From: Symbiodinium sp. CCMP2592
Taxonomy: Eukaryota; Sar; Dinophyceae; Suessiales; Symbiodiniaceae
Reading direction: 5' to 3'
Assembly: GCA_905221615.1 (NCBI GenBank)
Contig: CAJNDT010006190.1
Location: 223,501 to 287,500, forward strand
Length of the DNA: 64,000 nt
Positions 32,101-42,869 of the stretch are shown in pieces. Both the position numbers and the translations under genes were made by a program. Position 1 is the first letter of the stretch. Every line of letters begins with the position of its first letter. Under the pieces are notes generated by a model. The model had not been told where the DNA came from and did no database searches. It saw only the letters and a program-made list of their open reading frames with translations.

Positions 32101-34491
32101 CGCCACCGCCACCGCCACCGCCACCGCCACCGCCACCGCCACCGCCAGCAGCAGCAGCAGCAGCAGCAGCGGCATCATCATCATCATCATCATCATCGTC
32201 ATCCAAGCGTTTTATCATATCTTACAGAAAGACATAGCACTGCCAGTACTCGCCAAACACAATTGCGGTTACATTCCTCCCTCCCTCCCTCCCTCCCTCC
32301 CTCCCTCCCTCCTCCTCCGCCTCCCCTTCTGCTGCCTTTGCTGCTACAGCGACGGCCTCTGCTGCTGCTCCTCCCATCTAACCATCGTCGTCAGCTGCAA
32401 CTGGAACATGGCTTGGCCAAGCTCAGGTCGACCTTGTTCAAGGACGGGTTACTTGCTTCCGCCGAAATTTCGGGCGCTCTCATTCTGCATTGCAGGACGA
32501 GGATCCTTTCGACGTGCATACGCAGGCGAGCAAGAGGCCTCTTGGCACGCTGTCACTCGGAGGCAGTGAGCCAGCCCCCCCAAGGCAAGTGTGGCTGATG
32601 CGACCAAGTATGCTTTACATGTGCAGCGGAGAGGGGACACTACAGGTAGCTTGGGTTTTGGTATTCGATGACAAGGATCGGGTGGATGCAATGGATGCAA
32701 TTTTCTCCTGCACTGTAGAAGGTGTTTTTTCGGCAGGTGTGGTTGTGCTGTTGTTGCCATGGAATGTTCGAAGACTGCTGGGAGGGCTGGAAGGGTGAAT
32801 TGAGGCTGAGCCAGATAGCAGCTCAAGAAGCCAGCGAAGGTCGCGCCTTCGATGAGGTGCCTTTGCCTGTGCGTGAATGTGCGAGCTCTTTTGATTAGGG
32901 TTTTTGTTTTTTCCTTCTCTGGTCTGCTCAGTCGAAGCTCTACGCTGCCTTCGAAGAGGTCTGCGCTGTGCTGTTGCAGGCACGATTCAGGTGCGGCAGG
33001 AGAATTCCTGAAAGCTTGGCATTCCAGGCCATGGTTCCCGTGCTGAAGGTGGCTGAGCTTTACACGGTTGTGTTGGGCAGAAACCGAAGTTTGTGAAGAG
33101 ATTCCCACAGGTTAGAATCCAGGGGGAGATTCTTTGGCCTAGGTGACGTATGATCGAGTGGCCAGAGAAGCCAAGCCGAAGAGAAAGAAAAAGGCACGAC
33201 CATAGCCACTAGTCAGTGCTGAATATGTGCCTGCATGGGAATTCTTCGCCAGGCCAAGTCCAAGTCCCCTAAAAAGAGCAAAGTCTCCGAGGAGGAAGAG
33301 GACGAGGAGGAGGTGCGGCGAGTCGCAGCATAGATCCAGCTTGCATGCAATCCCGTGCCACGCTGGATTCGTGGGCCATGGTGTGGCAGCGCTTGTGAGC
33401 ATGGTCCAGCCTGCACTGCCACGGAAGACTCGGGAGAGTCTTGTGCCAGGACGCAGAGGAGGCTGATGACGAGCGTGGTCCTGAGTAATCCCTCGTGCAC
33501 TTTCGTGCAAACGAGCTCGAAAACTATCATGTGATGCCTCCAGCAGCGATCATAGAGCTGTGTCTCAGCTGCAATTGGAAATGTCAAGCAGCTGTGGCAA
33601 GGTATGATCCGAACTGCTTTCAGATCCTTGGTGTCGATGTCGGAAACTTGATGTTGCAGCGAAGCATGCTCTGCCCCGCATGGCCAAGAGACGCGCAGAC
33701 TCTTCAGCAAGGTGCTGCTGGACAAAAACCTTCAGCCCTGGCTCCTGGAGGTGCTACATGCCCACATGCAGCTTGCAGCCAGGGTGTTGTAGCAGTTTCG
33801 GAGGCCATGCTGGCATTTGTCTTGCTTCCGTGTACTGTGCTTCTTTAGAGCAAGCGAATGAGCGTCCAAAAAGATTGCGAAGCTGGGCCCCGAGCCCCGA
33901 GCCATGCTCTGACAGGTCAATGCGCGACCTTCCATGGAAATTTCGAACCCAGTTCGTCTGAAGGACGCGCCACCGGGTTCAAGGCTCGGGTGGTGCTGGC
34001 CAAGGAAAGTGCGCTTTAGTCAGAAGGGACGGATGCGCCGTGAAGGCGCTGTGTTTGCCGAGATATGGACGGCGAGGCTCCTCGGCCAGAGTATGCGAAG
34101 AGATTTGCGAGATTTGTGGCATCCCGTCGCACAGTAGCAAAGGGACGGTTTCCTTGCTTTGCGGCGTTAGAGAGCAACAGTTCGATTCAGGACCATTGCC
34201 ATGTACAAAGTGAAGTGGCCGCTTGCCCGCAGCCGGCTGCACAATGTATCCTGTAAAAGCACGATGTGCTGACAGCTCGGCAGAGACTGGCTGGCACGTT
34301 CAAGTCAAATTTAGGTCCTCAGAGTTTGTACCATGAATGAAGCTTGCCGGTGTGCTGAGGACGTGCGAGTGAAGCGTTTAGCTGTGGAGGGCGCGTTTCG
34401 CCTAGCAGCTGCAGATGGCGAGCTCGCAGTTCCACCGGACGGCTTCCTGAGGACCCTCAGTGTGCGGCTTGTCCACGCTCTCAATTCATAA
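29135..34491 (+). CDS. Tubulin-tyrosine-ligase-like protein (TTLL), multi-exon
   Basis: TTLL enzymes use ATP to add amino acids (usually glutamate or glycine) to tubulin tails in axonemes and other microtubules. Family blocks appear in order: TKVNRLPGMGCICDK (29135-29254), HYPELWPQKFRFWPKS (29607-29652), WLLPAETDELCGWLDKHK (29722-29777), STVIVKPEGGSQG (29838-29877; ATP-grasp Lys), EGIFLVQDAA (29926 on), AQRYLPEPLLLDG with KFDLRLYVV (30125 on), SLDPLDAYMCKE (about 30349), EGLARFCTAKYEEP (about 30440), VYMHLTNYSVNKKS (30559-30600), DEDPFDVHTQASKRPLGTLS (32496 on), SKLYAAFEEVCAVLLQ (32932-32979), CFQILGVDV (about 33617), LLDKNLQPWLLEV (about 33715) and DVRVKRLAVEGAFRLAA (34360 on), stop 34489-34491. 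Introns 29653-29721, 29778-29837 and 29878-29925 begin with GC. Basic and acidic inserts (33144-33330) interrupt the usual core spacing. Which TTLL class, and whether it glutamylates or glycylates, cannot be told. Confidence 0.85.
30917..31000 (+). repeat. (CAT)n microsatellite
   Basis: Imperfect CAT/ATC trinucleotides with CAG interruptions at regular 15-bp spacing. Confidence 0.9.
31008..31113 (+). repeat. (CAC)n microsatellite, about 35 units
   Basis: Uninterrupted CAC units, giving spurious poly-His and, on the minus strand, poly-Trp or poly-Val frames. Confidence 0.97.
31114..31460 (+). repeat. C-rich minisatellite (CCAATCCCAACCCCCC)
   Basis: About 350 bp of variable units built from ccaatcccaacccccc and ccccccaac. 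The plus strand has almost no G, and the complementary strand carries many G-runs that could form quadruplexes. It adjoins the CAC tract directly, so it may have grown from it. Confidence 0.93.
32074..32145 (+). repeat. (CCACCG)12 hexanucleotide repeat
   Basis: Twelve or so tandem CCACCG units, leading straight into CAG and CAT trinucleotide tracts (32146-32169, 32174-32199). Confidence 0.95.
32276..32312 (+). repeat. (CTCC)n microsatellite
   Basis: Eight to nine CTCC units in the TTLL intron. Confidence 0.92.
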
Positions 34492-34935
34492 GCGCCTCGA
34501 ATCGCTGTCAGTTAGGATGGACTTTGACCGTTGCTGGGTCGCATTCATGTGAACCTGCAGAGCTGGATATGTTCGTGATTCGTTGGAAATCCGAGGCTAC
34601 AGCCCTTCGGAGGCTCAAGAGACATTGCAGGCGGTTGCAAGGACTCGGGAATGGTTGGGATTGGTTTCCTAACAGTCTAGAACTTGAGTGGTTTATCTGT
34701 GTTACAGGCCAGGTATGTGCGCAATTCGAAGAAGATACTGAAGGCACTTGAGCCGGCCTCGGCAGCATGTTAGCATGAAGCTGGTTCAACTCGCTGTCAG
34801 GATTTTTCAAGAGGCTGGTGGTGCCAAGAAGGCAGTGAGCTGAGGTTGGTTATGCAATGCCTGCAGAGCAGCTGCATGTGCAATCGCTTCGGTGATCTGT
34901 CCTATACCTCTCTTGGAGTGTGCTTCCCGCCCAGG

Positions 34936-35525
34936 CGTTCACCACCTCGGGGCTGCGCCGTGCGCTGACGAATGCCGTGAATGCTGGTCTCGCAGCACAT
35001 GAACTCGATACCTTGGCACCTCAGAATCGAAAGCAGCAACATGACCGTTCACACACACACACACATGCTCTTGTAGAAGTTCTTCTGTGTCTGTGCCTGA
35101 AGCCGAGGTGACGAAGTGGAAGCACCAGGGCTACAGGCGGGTGGACCGCAGGAAGGGTTTGCAATGACAGCAAGTTGTGTCCAGGCAAGACATCCACTCC
35201 GAAGGCGTGACTCTGAGCCCTTTGCAATCGAGCGTGGCAGTAAATGAGGTGTTTCTGGTCAGCTTAATGTTTCGAGAACGAGCTTCAGACTGTCCTTTTG
35301 CGTGGCCCAGACGACAACGCCGAAATCGGTGTGCTGGACTTCGTTTCAGCCTTGGGTGATGTTTGGGATTCTCTCAAGCCGTTTCCCAGTGCGGCTGTAG
35401 AAGAAGACGGTCCTGAGGCGGCACTGTTGCAGGAGGTCGCCCTTGTCCGGCCGGGCACCGAGAGATTGAAAAGAACACGAAGACAAATTCGCAGTACTCT
35501 GGCAGAAACTCTGTCGGAAGACTGA
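34936..35525 (+). CDS. Exon cluster, unknown protein
   Basis: After the acceptor gtgtgcttcccgcccag, the frame reads AFTTSGLRRALTNAVNAGLA and AHELD. A second block (about 35092-35166) reads EVTKWKHQGYRRVDRRKGLQ. A terminal exon (about 35310-35525) reads DDNAEIGVLDFVSALGDVWD, SLKPFPSAAVEEDGPEAAL and LKRTRRQIRSTLAETLSED, then a stop. Composition is convincingly coding but no domain is recognised. It follows the TTLL stop by 450 bp and could be a separate gene or a C-terminal extension if the TTLL stop is spliced out. Confidence 0.42.
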
Positions 35526-35799
35526 TCAACGAATCGGGGATCGCCGTAGCTGCACCGCGTCCCGTTTAAGCCCTTGACTATCCCTTAAATGGTGAGGTCT
35601 GGAAAGGAGGAGGATCCTTTAGATGCTCTCGCGTCTCGGCATCATTTCGGCAGCGGGTGTCGAATGCTGTTTCCCTGCAGTGCCCTCTGAAATCCACCTG
35701 AGGCTTCTTTGATTGAGCTTTGTGATCCTGAGTAGAGAAGGATGGCATCAACAGCATGAGCCTCCATTGGAGACGACTACTCGTAACTCCCCGAGCAGA

Positions 35800-36420
35800 C
35801 GGGAGCCGTAGCCTGGCGATCGCCTCTTGCGCCCAAAGCTGGCGCCCAGTCCTCTGCAGAAAGAAGGCGCATCTTGCGAGTTCTTGTCCAGGCCTTGCGA
35901 AGCCCTTGGCCAATCAAATGCTCCGAGGCAGCGAAGGCTCCGCCAGTTCCTCGTCGCGGCCGCGCAAGCCGCTCGCGACGGGCCCTTCCTGCAGCCGCCC
36001 GGACTGAGGCCAGAGAAAGCACCCATTCGGATGCGGGGCCCAGCAATGCGCAGAGTACGAGATAAGTGGTGCTGCGTTGGAGCCGATTGCATGTAGCGGA
36101 AGGCTTCCGCATATTTGCGCAATGCCAGGCTGCCACTGTCCGTGCTTCGAGCTGCAGGCCATTGTCTTCGCTGAGACTTCCGATGTTTCAGGTTGGTAGT
36201 CAGGCCCTAGGCCCCAGGCCTTGCTGTGGTCAGTTCTTTAAGGCAGGCCGCCGAAAGTGTAGCTCGTCAGGGGACGCCGGCATGTGGAATTCGGAAGCCT
36301 TCTCGATGCCCGGAGCTCGGATGCCCAACAGAAGAGCAAAGAGCAAGATGCAGCCACCTGCCGAGGCTCGCGCCTATGGTTCCTCAACCGCATCGGCAAC
36401 CGTAGACCTGATGTAAAGCC
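35800..36420 (+). CDS. GC-rich exon candidates, frame ambiguous
   Basis: Two or three plus frames and two minus frames are open at once, so only the coding-like bias is clear. Plausible readings are RRLRQFLVAAAQAARDGPFL (about 35935) and DAGMWNSEAFSMPGARMPNR (about 36278). Unknown protein. Confidence 0.25.
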
Positions 36421-36621
36421 AGTGCCCTTCGGTGCAGGTCACGGTGCTCATCCTGGGCCCAGCAGTCGGCGGCCCGGTGCAGGGGCGTTTGAAGGCCGAG
36501 AAGAGAGTGCAGTTTCTGTTGACGTTTTGAGGTGAAGACCAGGCCTCCGCACCACCTGCGCGACTGGGTGCCGGGTCCCTGATGAGAGCGGCCCTGTTCG
36601 GAGCCTCCTGTCCGGCTTAGT

Positions 36622-37200
36622 GCTCTTTGCCGTTCTTTTTCGGGCTCCGGCTCCAGGCCGCGGCTCCCTCGGCCCGGCTTCGTCCGAAGCCGGGAGCCAC
36701 AAGCAACAAACTGAAGGAGATCGCACGATCGGAGTCGATTTCATGCGCTTCTCGCGCCGTTTTGCTCTCAGGTGCCTGGCGGCCCGAGGAGCTCGCAGAG
36801 ACGGCCTTCCTCTTTGCGAGGAGCAGTTCGGGGCCCGGCCCCGGTGCCCTACTGCAGGGCCCTAAAAATCTAAAGATCTGAAGGGTTTCAGGGGCTTGGC
36901 AGCGGCCTTGAAGGTTGAGAGGCCCCCAGCTTTTCCTTGCTGTTTCCACACTTCGATCAGTCTGATGCAAGGTCTGCCGTTGGAAGGCCAGGTGGCCGCG
37001 GCACTTTCGATCACTCTGCTCGTGCAGGGCCGAGCAGCAGACAGCGGGCTGCGTCGTTACTGATTGCGGCTACTGCCAGTTGTGAAACCCCGTCGTGCTC
37101 GCCGACGGACCGAGGTGCACGTGTCGGTCCTGAAGGAAGCCCTGCTCGCAGGAGCTGACATCGCTGTAACCGCAGTGGCCGTAGCTCTATGACCAAACCG
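36622..37200 (+). CDS. GC-rich exon cluster, unknown protein
   Basis: The first exon (36627-36881) reads RLRPKPGATSNKLKEIARSE, ESISCASRAVLLSGAWRPEE and LAETAFLFARSS to a stop. Further blocks in another frame are MQGLPLEGQVAAALSITLLV (about 36964) and TEVHVSVLKEALLAGADIAV (about 37111). The last has the look of a folded helical domain. PGESDHRPTLEEVEAGPEQR (about 37203) may continue it. No family recognised. Confidence 0.33.
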
Positions 37201-37280
37201 CCAGGAGAAAGCGATCACCGCCCAACACTGGAGGAGGTCGAGGCTGGGCCTGAGCAGCGTGAACCCGGGTCAAGTATCTC

Positions 37281-37800
37281 GTGGGAAACCGTCAAGGTGT
37301 AGAGTGGCACGCGGTCAGTGGTGCAGTTCGGATTCTGTCTGGTCGAACTTGCCCGGATGCAGCGATTCACGGGCGCTTTGGCCCTTCGCAGGTCGATCGG
37401 CGAGTCCTTTGTTTTGCTGAGCATTCCGTGGAGATTTTGCTTGGCACTCGGCCGCCTTGGTCCGTTGCGATGCAGCAGCCCGGCTTCCGGGGCAGAATCC
37501 CTCCTTCCTCAAGGCGTCGCGCCGCCCGGGAGCCCTTCTTCGAGCCCTGGCGGCCCCCCAAAAAGGGCCCAGGCAGCGCTGAGACCGGGGCTCTTCTTGT
37601 GCATGGCGAGACGTCGAGACAGCCGCAGGCTTCGAGCCGACTCCTTCCGTGGAGCGCTTCGAGCCGGAGGTGCCTTGAGCTGCCAGGAAGGGCCAAAGGG
37701 CGGAGTCAGGGCTGAGTGCTGTCCTGATGAGTGTCCTGATGTCTTGGGAGTGCTTGGAGCAAAGTGCATCTGGGCTCTCGAGCTGCTGACAGACGCGTGA
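37281..37800 (+). CDS. GC-rich open region, frame ambiguous
   Basis: Two plus frames (37281-37715 and 37318-37800) and three minus frames are open. The region is probably transcribed host DNA, but I cannot choose a frame. Confidence 0.2.
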
Positions 37801-37866
37801 CCCTGATGCAAGCCACGATGGCAAGAAGCACCCTCCTATAGTCCTATAGATCAACAGCAGCAAGAG

Positions 37867-38205
37867 GAATCGAGTAAGCGCGCACGATACCAGAACGCAA
37901 ACATCTGCTCAGCTGCTATCGAACGTGTTCGTTCCCGGCTGAAGCCTCGCTTGCTGTCGATGGCGGCCTCTCAGCCTTCGGAGCCTCTGCTAAGCCCGCG
38001 ACTCAGAGAAGCCATAACTCCCAGGAAGTCAGGGTTCGACTGCACAAGCTGTCGGCAGGTGATCCTCAGACTTCTGAGGCATTGTCAGCAGGGCCCTCAG
38101 ACTTTGGAAGACCGGGCTTTGCACAGCCTTCAGCTGAGGCATCCCATGGCCCCTCGGGCGGTTCTCGCTGGCGGACAGCTCGCGGTTGGGAGCCCGGACG
38201 ACTGA
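37867..38205 (+). CDS. Exon candidate, unknown protein
   Basis: An open frame from about 37867, after aacagcagcaagag, reads ESSKRARYQNANICSAAIER, VRSRLKPRLLSMAASQPSEP and SPRLREAITPRKSGFDCTSC, ending 38203-38205. Up to about 38040 the bias is strong; the rest may be intron read-through. No motif recognised. Confidence 0.38.
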   Translation, partial: ESSKRARYQNANICSAAIERVRSRLKPRLLSMAASQPSEPLLSPRLREAITPRKSGFDCTSCRQVILRLLRHCQQGPQTLEDRALHSLQLRHPMAPRAVLAGGQLAVGSPDD

Positions 38206-38378
38206 CCCGCCAAACCTGCTTGGATGTTGGAGATTTGCGTAGCGCTTGAGCCTATACTGTGTTCGGGCGAAGGTGTCATGATGATGGTGAAAGCCGCTGG
38301 GCTCGTTTAAGTGTTGGCGTGCGCCTCTTACGAAGTGCTGCCCTGAATTTGTGCTGAGGTAAAGAACCATGCCATCCG

Positions 38379-38718
38379 ATGGAGCCGAGACACGACACTC
38401 GGCTGATTCCTCTTTTTCCAAAATCCATGCATAGAAGATTCATAGCATGTCGAGAGCCACCTAGGAAGTATATGCGAAGCTTGAAAGATGAAGCTCAGAA
38501 GAAGGCGCGTGGGCAAGAACGATCTAAAAGGGTGCAACTGTCGGACGCTCGCTGTGCAAGGCATACATCACCAACATCATCATCGTTGCTCGCTTGTGTT
38601 GATTTCCATTCAGAAGAGCTCTTGCGGAGCGCCGATCGCGCTTGACCTCCACTGGTTTGCCGAGCTAAAAGCCCTGTCGAGCCCGGATGTTCTGGCAATC
38701 ATCTTGATAGGCTGCTAG
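38379..38718 (+). CDS. Exon candidates, two overlapping frames
   Basis: Frame A (38379-38645) reads REPPRKYMRSLKDEAQKKAR. Frame B (38488-38718) ends DLHWFAELKALSSPDVLAII. Either could be an exon, and both could be if an intron joins them. Unknown function. Confidence 0.25.
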
Positions 38719-39732
38719 AAGGGCAGGTCAATCAATGCGCGAATCCGCGAAGGCCACTGACAGGAACAGTGGCTTAGGCCATATGAAAAACCGGGTACCC
38801 TCCGATGCGAGCACAAGCTTCTCTGAAACTGTCTCTCCTGTCTCAGAGTGGCGATGCACCGGGCCAGTCAGTCGCATCAGTGATGCAATAGCAGGCATTG
38901 CCGATGCTGCATCTGAGGTTATCACGGTGTTGGGCGTGCTTATGTCAATGTGTTTTGGAGCGAATTAGAGCGGTTCCTTTTTTGCTTTCAGGAACTTCGT
39001 AGGTCCCTGCTTACTGCTTTTTCCCTCACTTTTCTTCTGAGCTCTTCTCGATGATGCTGAGGACGAAATCATGCCTCTTTCACATGGAGGCTGTTGGACG
39101 ATGGGACCACGGGCACCCTTACAAGTTCTCGCTGCTCAGCTGTATAGTTCAGAGTGAGCGGCTGAAGCTGCACAGTACTGTAGTGACTGCTGCAGGTTCT
39201 GCAGGGGTTGGTGCGCGGGTCTTTCCAGCACGTTTCGCCGACTAGCGATTTCAGGTTCTGTTGAGCTAGGACTTGATCCTTTGACGGTCGGCTTGAGCCA
39301 GTTTTCGTTGGGCCTCCTCTCCAACCGACAAAAGCCGCATTGGGAATGGTTGTGCTCGAACTTCACCCTTCCCATGGCCTTTCTGTTTTTCTATTTTCGT
39401 TTCTGAGAGGCTCTACTTTTCTTTCTTCCCAACTTTCGTGAAGCGGAAGCAACCGTTGGTCCTCAAATCAAAAGCCCTTCCACCAGACGTGTATCTGTCG
39501 TGTGCTTCAAACACGTGAGATTTGTCTTTGGGCAGGGGCAGGGGTGGCTGTTTGGCAGCACAGACTAGAGGCGGCATCAGAAAAAAAACAAGACTGGAAG
39601 GTTTCTACTCGACCTGATCGCACTTAACCGATCTTCTGTTTGACTTGCAGTTGGAAGTTAAGAACACAAGTCACAAGAAGCATTTGATGAGCAGATTCCA
39701 GAGACTTTTCCTCTTTCACCCTTCCCTTTCAG

Positions 39733-40242
39733 CCCAAGGTATGCGCTGAGCTTGACCATGACGGTCTTCCTCCTGAAGGTCCTTCTCTTCCCCATCAAGA
39801 CCTGCTTAAAGCCCAAGGCCGCCAGGGAAGAGGCCAGGCGGAGCTGAGGCCGCTTCCTTCGCCCTTCGCCTTCTCTGCTTCCTCGCAAGCTTCCTCTCAA
39901 TCTCTTGAGGAGGAGGACGACGACGATGACGACGAAGGGACGCCGAAGACGATCTTGGATCACCTCATGCCATGGGTCTTGCTGGTGCCATGGCATGCAA
40001 CGGTCACGCTTGGAAGGGGGCCTCACAAAAAAGTGTCGCTAGGTCGTTTTCACGACCTTCGAGCTTCTTGGATCTGTCTGGTGGCACCGGTGGCGGCGTT
40101 GTCAGACGGTGTCGTTCTCGTTTTCTTCGCTTCTCCAAGGATGTTGATGGCAACCTTGTCAAGCCTGGGACTGCTGTACGGAGCGCCCACGACGGTTTTC
40201 GTGGCTGGACTGTTTTTCAAGCACGAGTTCGATGTAGTGTAG
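39733..40242 (+). CDS. Exon candidate with acidic Asp/Glu run
   Basis: After the acceptor tctttcacccttccctttcag, one frame stays open for 169 codons: PKVCAELDHDGLPPEGPSLP, HQDLLKAQGRQGRGQAELRP, a serine-rich stretch, then SLEEEDDDDDDEGTPKTILD. Downstream (about 39972-40406) a second frame reads LRFSKDVDGNLVKPGTAVRS and AHDGFRGWTVFQARVRCS, which looks more like folded protein than the first frame does there. An intron near 39975 is therefore likely. Acidic linkers are common in nuclear proteins, but function is unknown. Confidence 0.4.
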   Translation, partial: PKVCAELDHDGLPPEGPSLPHQDLLKAQGRQGRGQAELRPLPSPFAFSASSQASSQSLEEEDDDDDDEGTPKTILDHLMPWVLLVPWHATVTLGRGPHKKVSLGRFHDLRASWICLVAPVAALSDGVVLVFFASPRMLMATLSSLGLLYGAPTTVFVAGLFFKHEFDVV

Positions 40243-40419
40243 GGGGAGGATCGCGCTTGGCAACTGAGGTCGTGTTCAAAAGCTCCAAGGCAGTTTTCAT
40301 GGCCATCATGTCCGTCGTTATCTTAGGGTGCCTTGCCCAAATCGGAGTAGGAGGAGGACGTAGCCATAGAAAGGCCCCGCTGTGTTGCAACCCAGGCGCA
40401 GGCTGAATGCTCCGCAGTG

Positions 40420-42090
40420 GCGGACTTAGCGTGTATCCGCGTTTTGATGGCAGTAGCTGGGAACGGTTGGAACAGTGTTGAAGTCAAGGTGGTGTTCCCT
40501 TCTGGTCATCTCCGCTGCTTTGCTGCTTTCAACAGTGGCCGAAGGCGCCCCGGCCTGCATATTCGAAGGGCCGGGCACGCGGCGTTTGGGTGCGCACCCA
40601 CGACGGAGCCAGTGTAGTGTTGTGTTAGCCATTGGCTTCTTGAACCAACAGAACGTCTCCATAGGCGCGGCGCGGCGAACAGGGAAAAGAAGAGATGTTG
40701 AATCACACCTCGCAAATGACCCCGCGAAACACGAGGACGTGGACCGGAAACGAGGAGGTTCCGCTTCCAGATCGTGGCGTTACAAGCAATGGGTAGGAAC
40801 GCCTACATCGTAAAACGGAGGAGGACCGTCCAAAATGCAAAGGAGTGGGAAGCCCCAAATTCTGCACGCCGGCGAAAATGAAAGAGTGGTAGTGGAGGAT
40901 TAGAGCTGCGCAAGTGCCCAAATGAGTTGGGGATACTTCATACCTTGCGCACGGATGCTGACAGAAGGAGCGCCGGGCAGCACAGCATGCCTAAAAGCAT
41001 GATGCCTCGAAGATGGCAACACTAAGCAGAAAGCAAGGAGAGCCCAACGGCGATAAAGTCATGACTAATTGGAGGAGCAGGGATACGAGCGGGTGACTGT
41101 CCAATACACGGAGGCGAGAATATCCTGAAGGCGTGATGGTTGCAGTGTTGTTCGATTGCCTATTGTCCTCTGAGGTAAAGGCGGAAAGAAGAAAGGGGAG
41201 CAGGAACTCAATCTGGAAGGTCCCATGCACCTTGGCAGCAACAAAGCAGGGGCTCTCGAGATTCTCCATGTGGTTCAGGGCATCGCATAGAAAAGCAACA
41301 CAAGGCTCTTGCTGCTATCTGAACTCTGCCACGCGATGATGCTAATCTTCCAGGACAAGCTGCTTTTTTAGGCCTGCACTGGGCAGAGCCAGCCTGGCCC
41401 AAAAGCAAGACCAAGCCCAAGACCACCCTTTCTGAAACAGTCCGTCTTGGTACTGACAAGCACGCGTTTCCGATGTTGTTTTTTTCTCCATCGTCGGGTC
41501 CGAATATCGGCCGCTGAACAAGCAGAATTCAGTAGAAAGCCCACTTGCCAGTCGAGCCGACCCCGTCCTCATAAGCTGTGAGAAGACAAAACAACGTTCC
41601 AGGCAGCAGGCGCACGCTCGCATTCTTGCCCAATGCTGACATGTTCTGCTATATTCCATGCTGAACCTTGCTCATGCGTTGCGCGTAGCAATCGCTTGCA
41701 GAATTCTGCGGAATGCTTCCAGTGTTCCAGAAGAGTCTAATGCTTTGGTCGCAAAGAAGCCAGCCGGACCCGGCAATCGCGACACGCGGTGCAGAGGGTC
41801 CTACCTACAGTCGCGCTTGCAAGATCTGGAAAGCCCACCAGAAAGACGGACGAGATTAGGCCTTCGAAAGAGCACAACCATATTGCCAATGCGACTCCAC
41901 AGCAATTCTTGGCGTTGTGCTGCGCATTTGCATCCTGCAGGAGATTGCTGTTCGCCGATATTGGCCCAACCCAGTGAGCTTGCTCAGCTGGTCTGTTGCT
42001 GGGCTCGAAGCAGTGGCGACACAGAGTTAAGAGGCTTGAGCCAGACACAGCAACATAGCAGCTAAAGGCTAAAGTAGCTTGATCTCGACT
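40420..42090. other. Mostly unassigned, scattered weak exons
   Basis: Short candidates only: WPKAPRPAYSKGRARGVW (about 40543) and LHWAEPAWPKSKTKPK (about 41376). Long minus frames (41208-41459, 41342-41659) have no splice or domain support. Confidence 0.3.
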
Positions 42091-42099
42091 GTCTTCGAC

Positions 42100-42378
42100 A
42101 GAGCTTGAGCCTTTCTAGAAAGGGTTTAGCTCTGTTGGTGTCCAAGGCGAGCTTTGGGGTCTTCCTCACCGCTTGCAACTCGGCAGCCGAGACCTCTCCT
42201 CCCTCCTGCCTCCTCCCTCCCTCCCCTCGCCCTCCCTCTCTCTTTCTGTCCTTCTCTTTCTCTGTGAGGGAGTGGTGCCTTCCGTAGCTGAGAGGTTCCA
42301 TGTACAAGTCCCGCAGCATCTTCGTGGATCTTCCGGACGGAGGGCGCCGTCCCTTCGATGATCCTTACGAGCCGTGAG
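42100..42378 (+). CDS. Exon candidates around a CCTCCC tract
   Basis: SRKGLALLVSKASFGVFLTA with CNSAAE (42111 on) precedes a (CCTCCCTC) tract and a long pyrimidine run (42190-42270) suitable for a splice acceptor. After it, MYKSRSIFVDLPDGGRRPFD and DPYEP (42300-42374), then a stop. The last block is convincingly coding, though no family is recognised. Confidence 0.35.
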
Positions 42379-42409
42379 CTGCAACACAGACATGCAAAAC
42401 CCGTCAATT

Positions 42410-42869
42410 TCGCGAAAGCTTTGTCGCCCGTGCCTGCGCTAGTGAGCGCCTTGCATCCCAGGACGTGCTATACATGATGTCTACCAGCCCTGCACTGGCC
42501 TTCTGCCTCATCCTCAACGTCTCATCGCATTTGACTTCAGACGCGCCTTGGCCGGCAGACTTGACACCAACGCATGATAGCGGCTGCTGTAGCTTCCACA
42601 AAGGTGGCCCACATCATGATCCTAAAGCACATCTCTGCGCTGGCGCGAACACTATGCGACACGCTCAAGATGATCCTCATGCATCTCATCTGGGAGTTTG
42701 GAGGGCAATCCTTGTCCCACTCAAGAGGTCTCTCGTTCACCGTTACAGTGATACAGGCGAACTAGGATGCTGCTCCTGCAGCGTTTCAGCCACCGAAGGA
42801 AATTCAGCAAAGGACGGAGGTAACAAGGAAAGCAAGAAACGCTATCGGGCAAGGCTTTTGCTGTTCTAA
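42410..42869 (+). CDS. Open frame, unknown
   Basis: A frame open from about 42410 to 42869 starts QFRESFVARACASERLASQD. Its first half is protein-like; the second half is rich in His, Cys and Ser and less convincing. A minus frame (42404-42601) is also open. No motif recognised. Confidence 0.25.

Larger units (their letters stand above)
30601..32495 (+). other. 1.9-kb TTLL intron packed with simple repeats
   Basis: It starts with GT (TCA|gtggcc) after the exon ending NYSVNKKS and ends ttctgcattgcag before DEDPFDVHTQ. Most other introns here are 40-110 nt, so this one is many times longer. The extra length is largely repeats: CAT/ATC, (CAC)n, a C-rich minisatellite, (CCACCG)n, (CAG)n, (CAT)n and (CTCC)n. 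Long frames inside (30760-31458 minus, 30997-31497 plus, 31894-32218 minus, 32017-32598 plus) are repeat artefacts. Confidence 0.7.
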
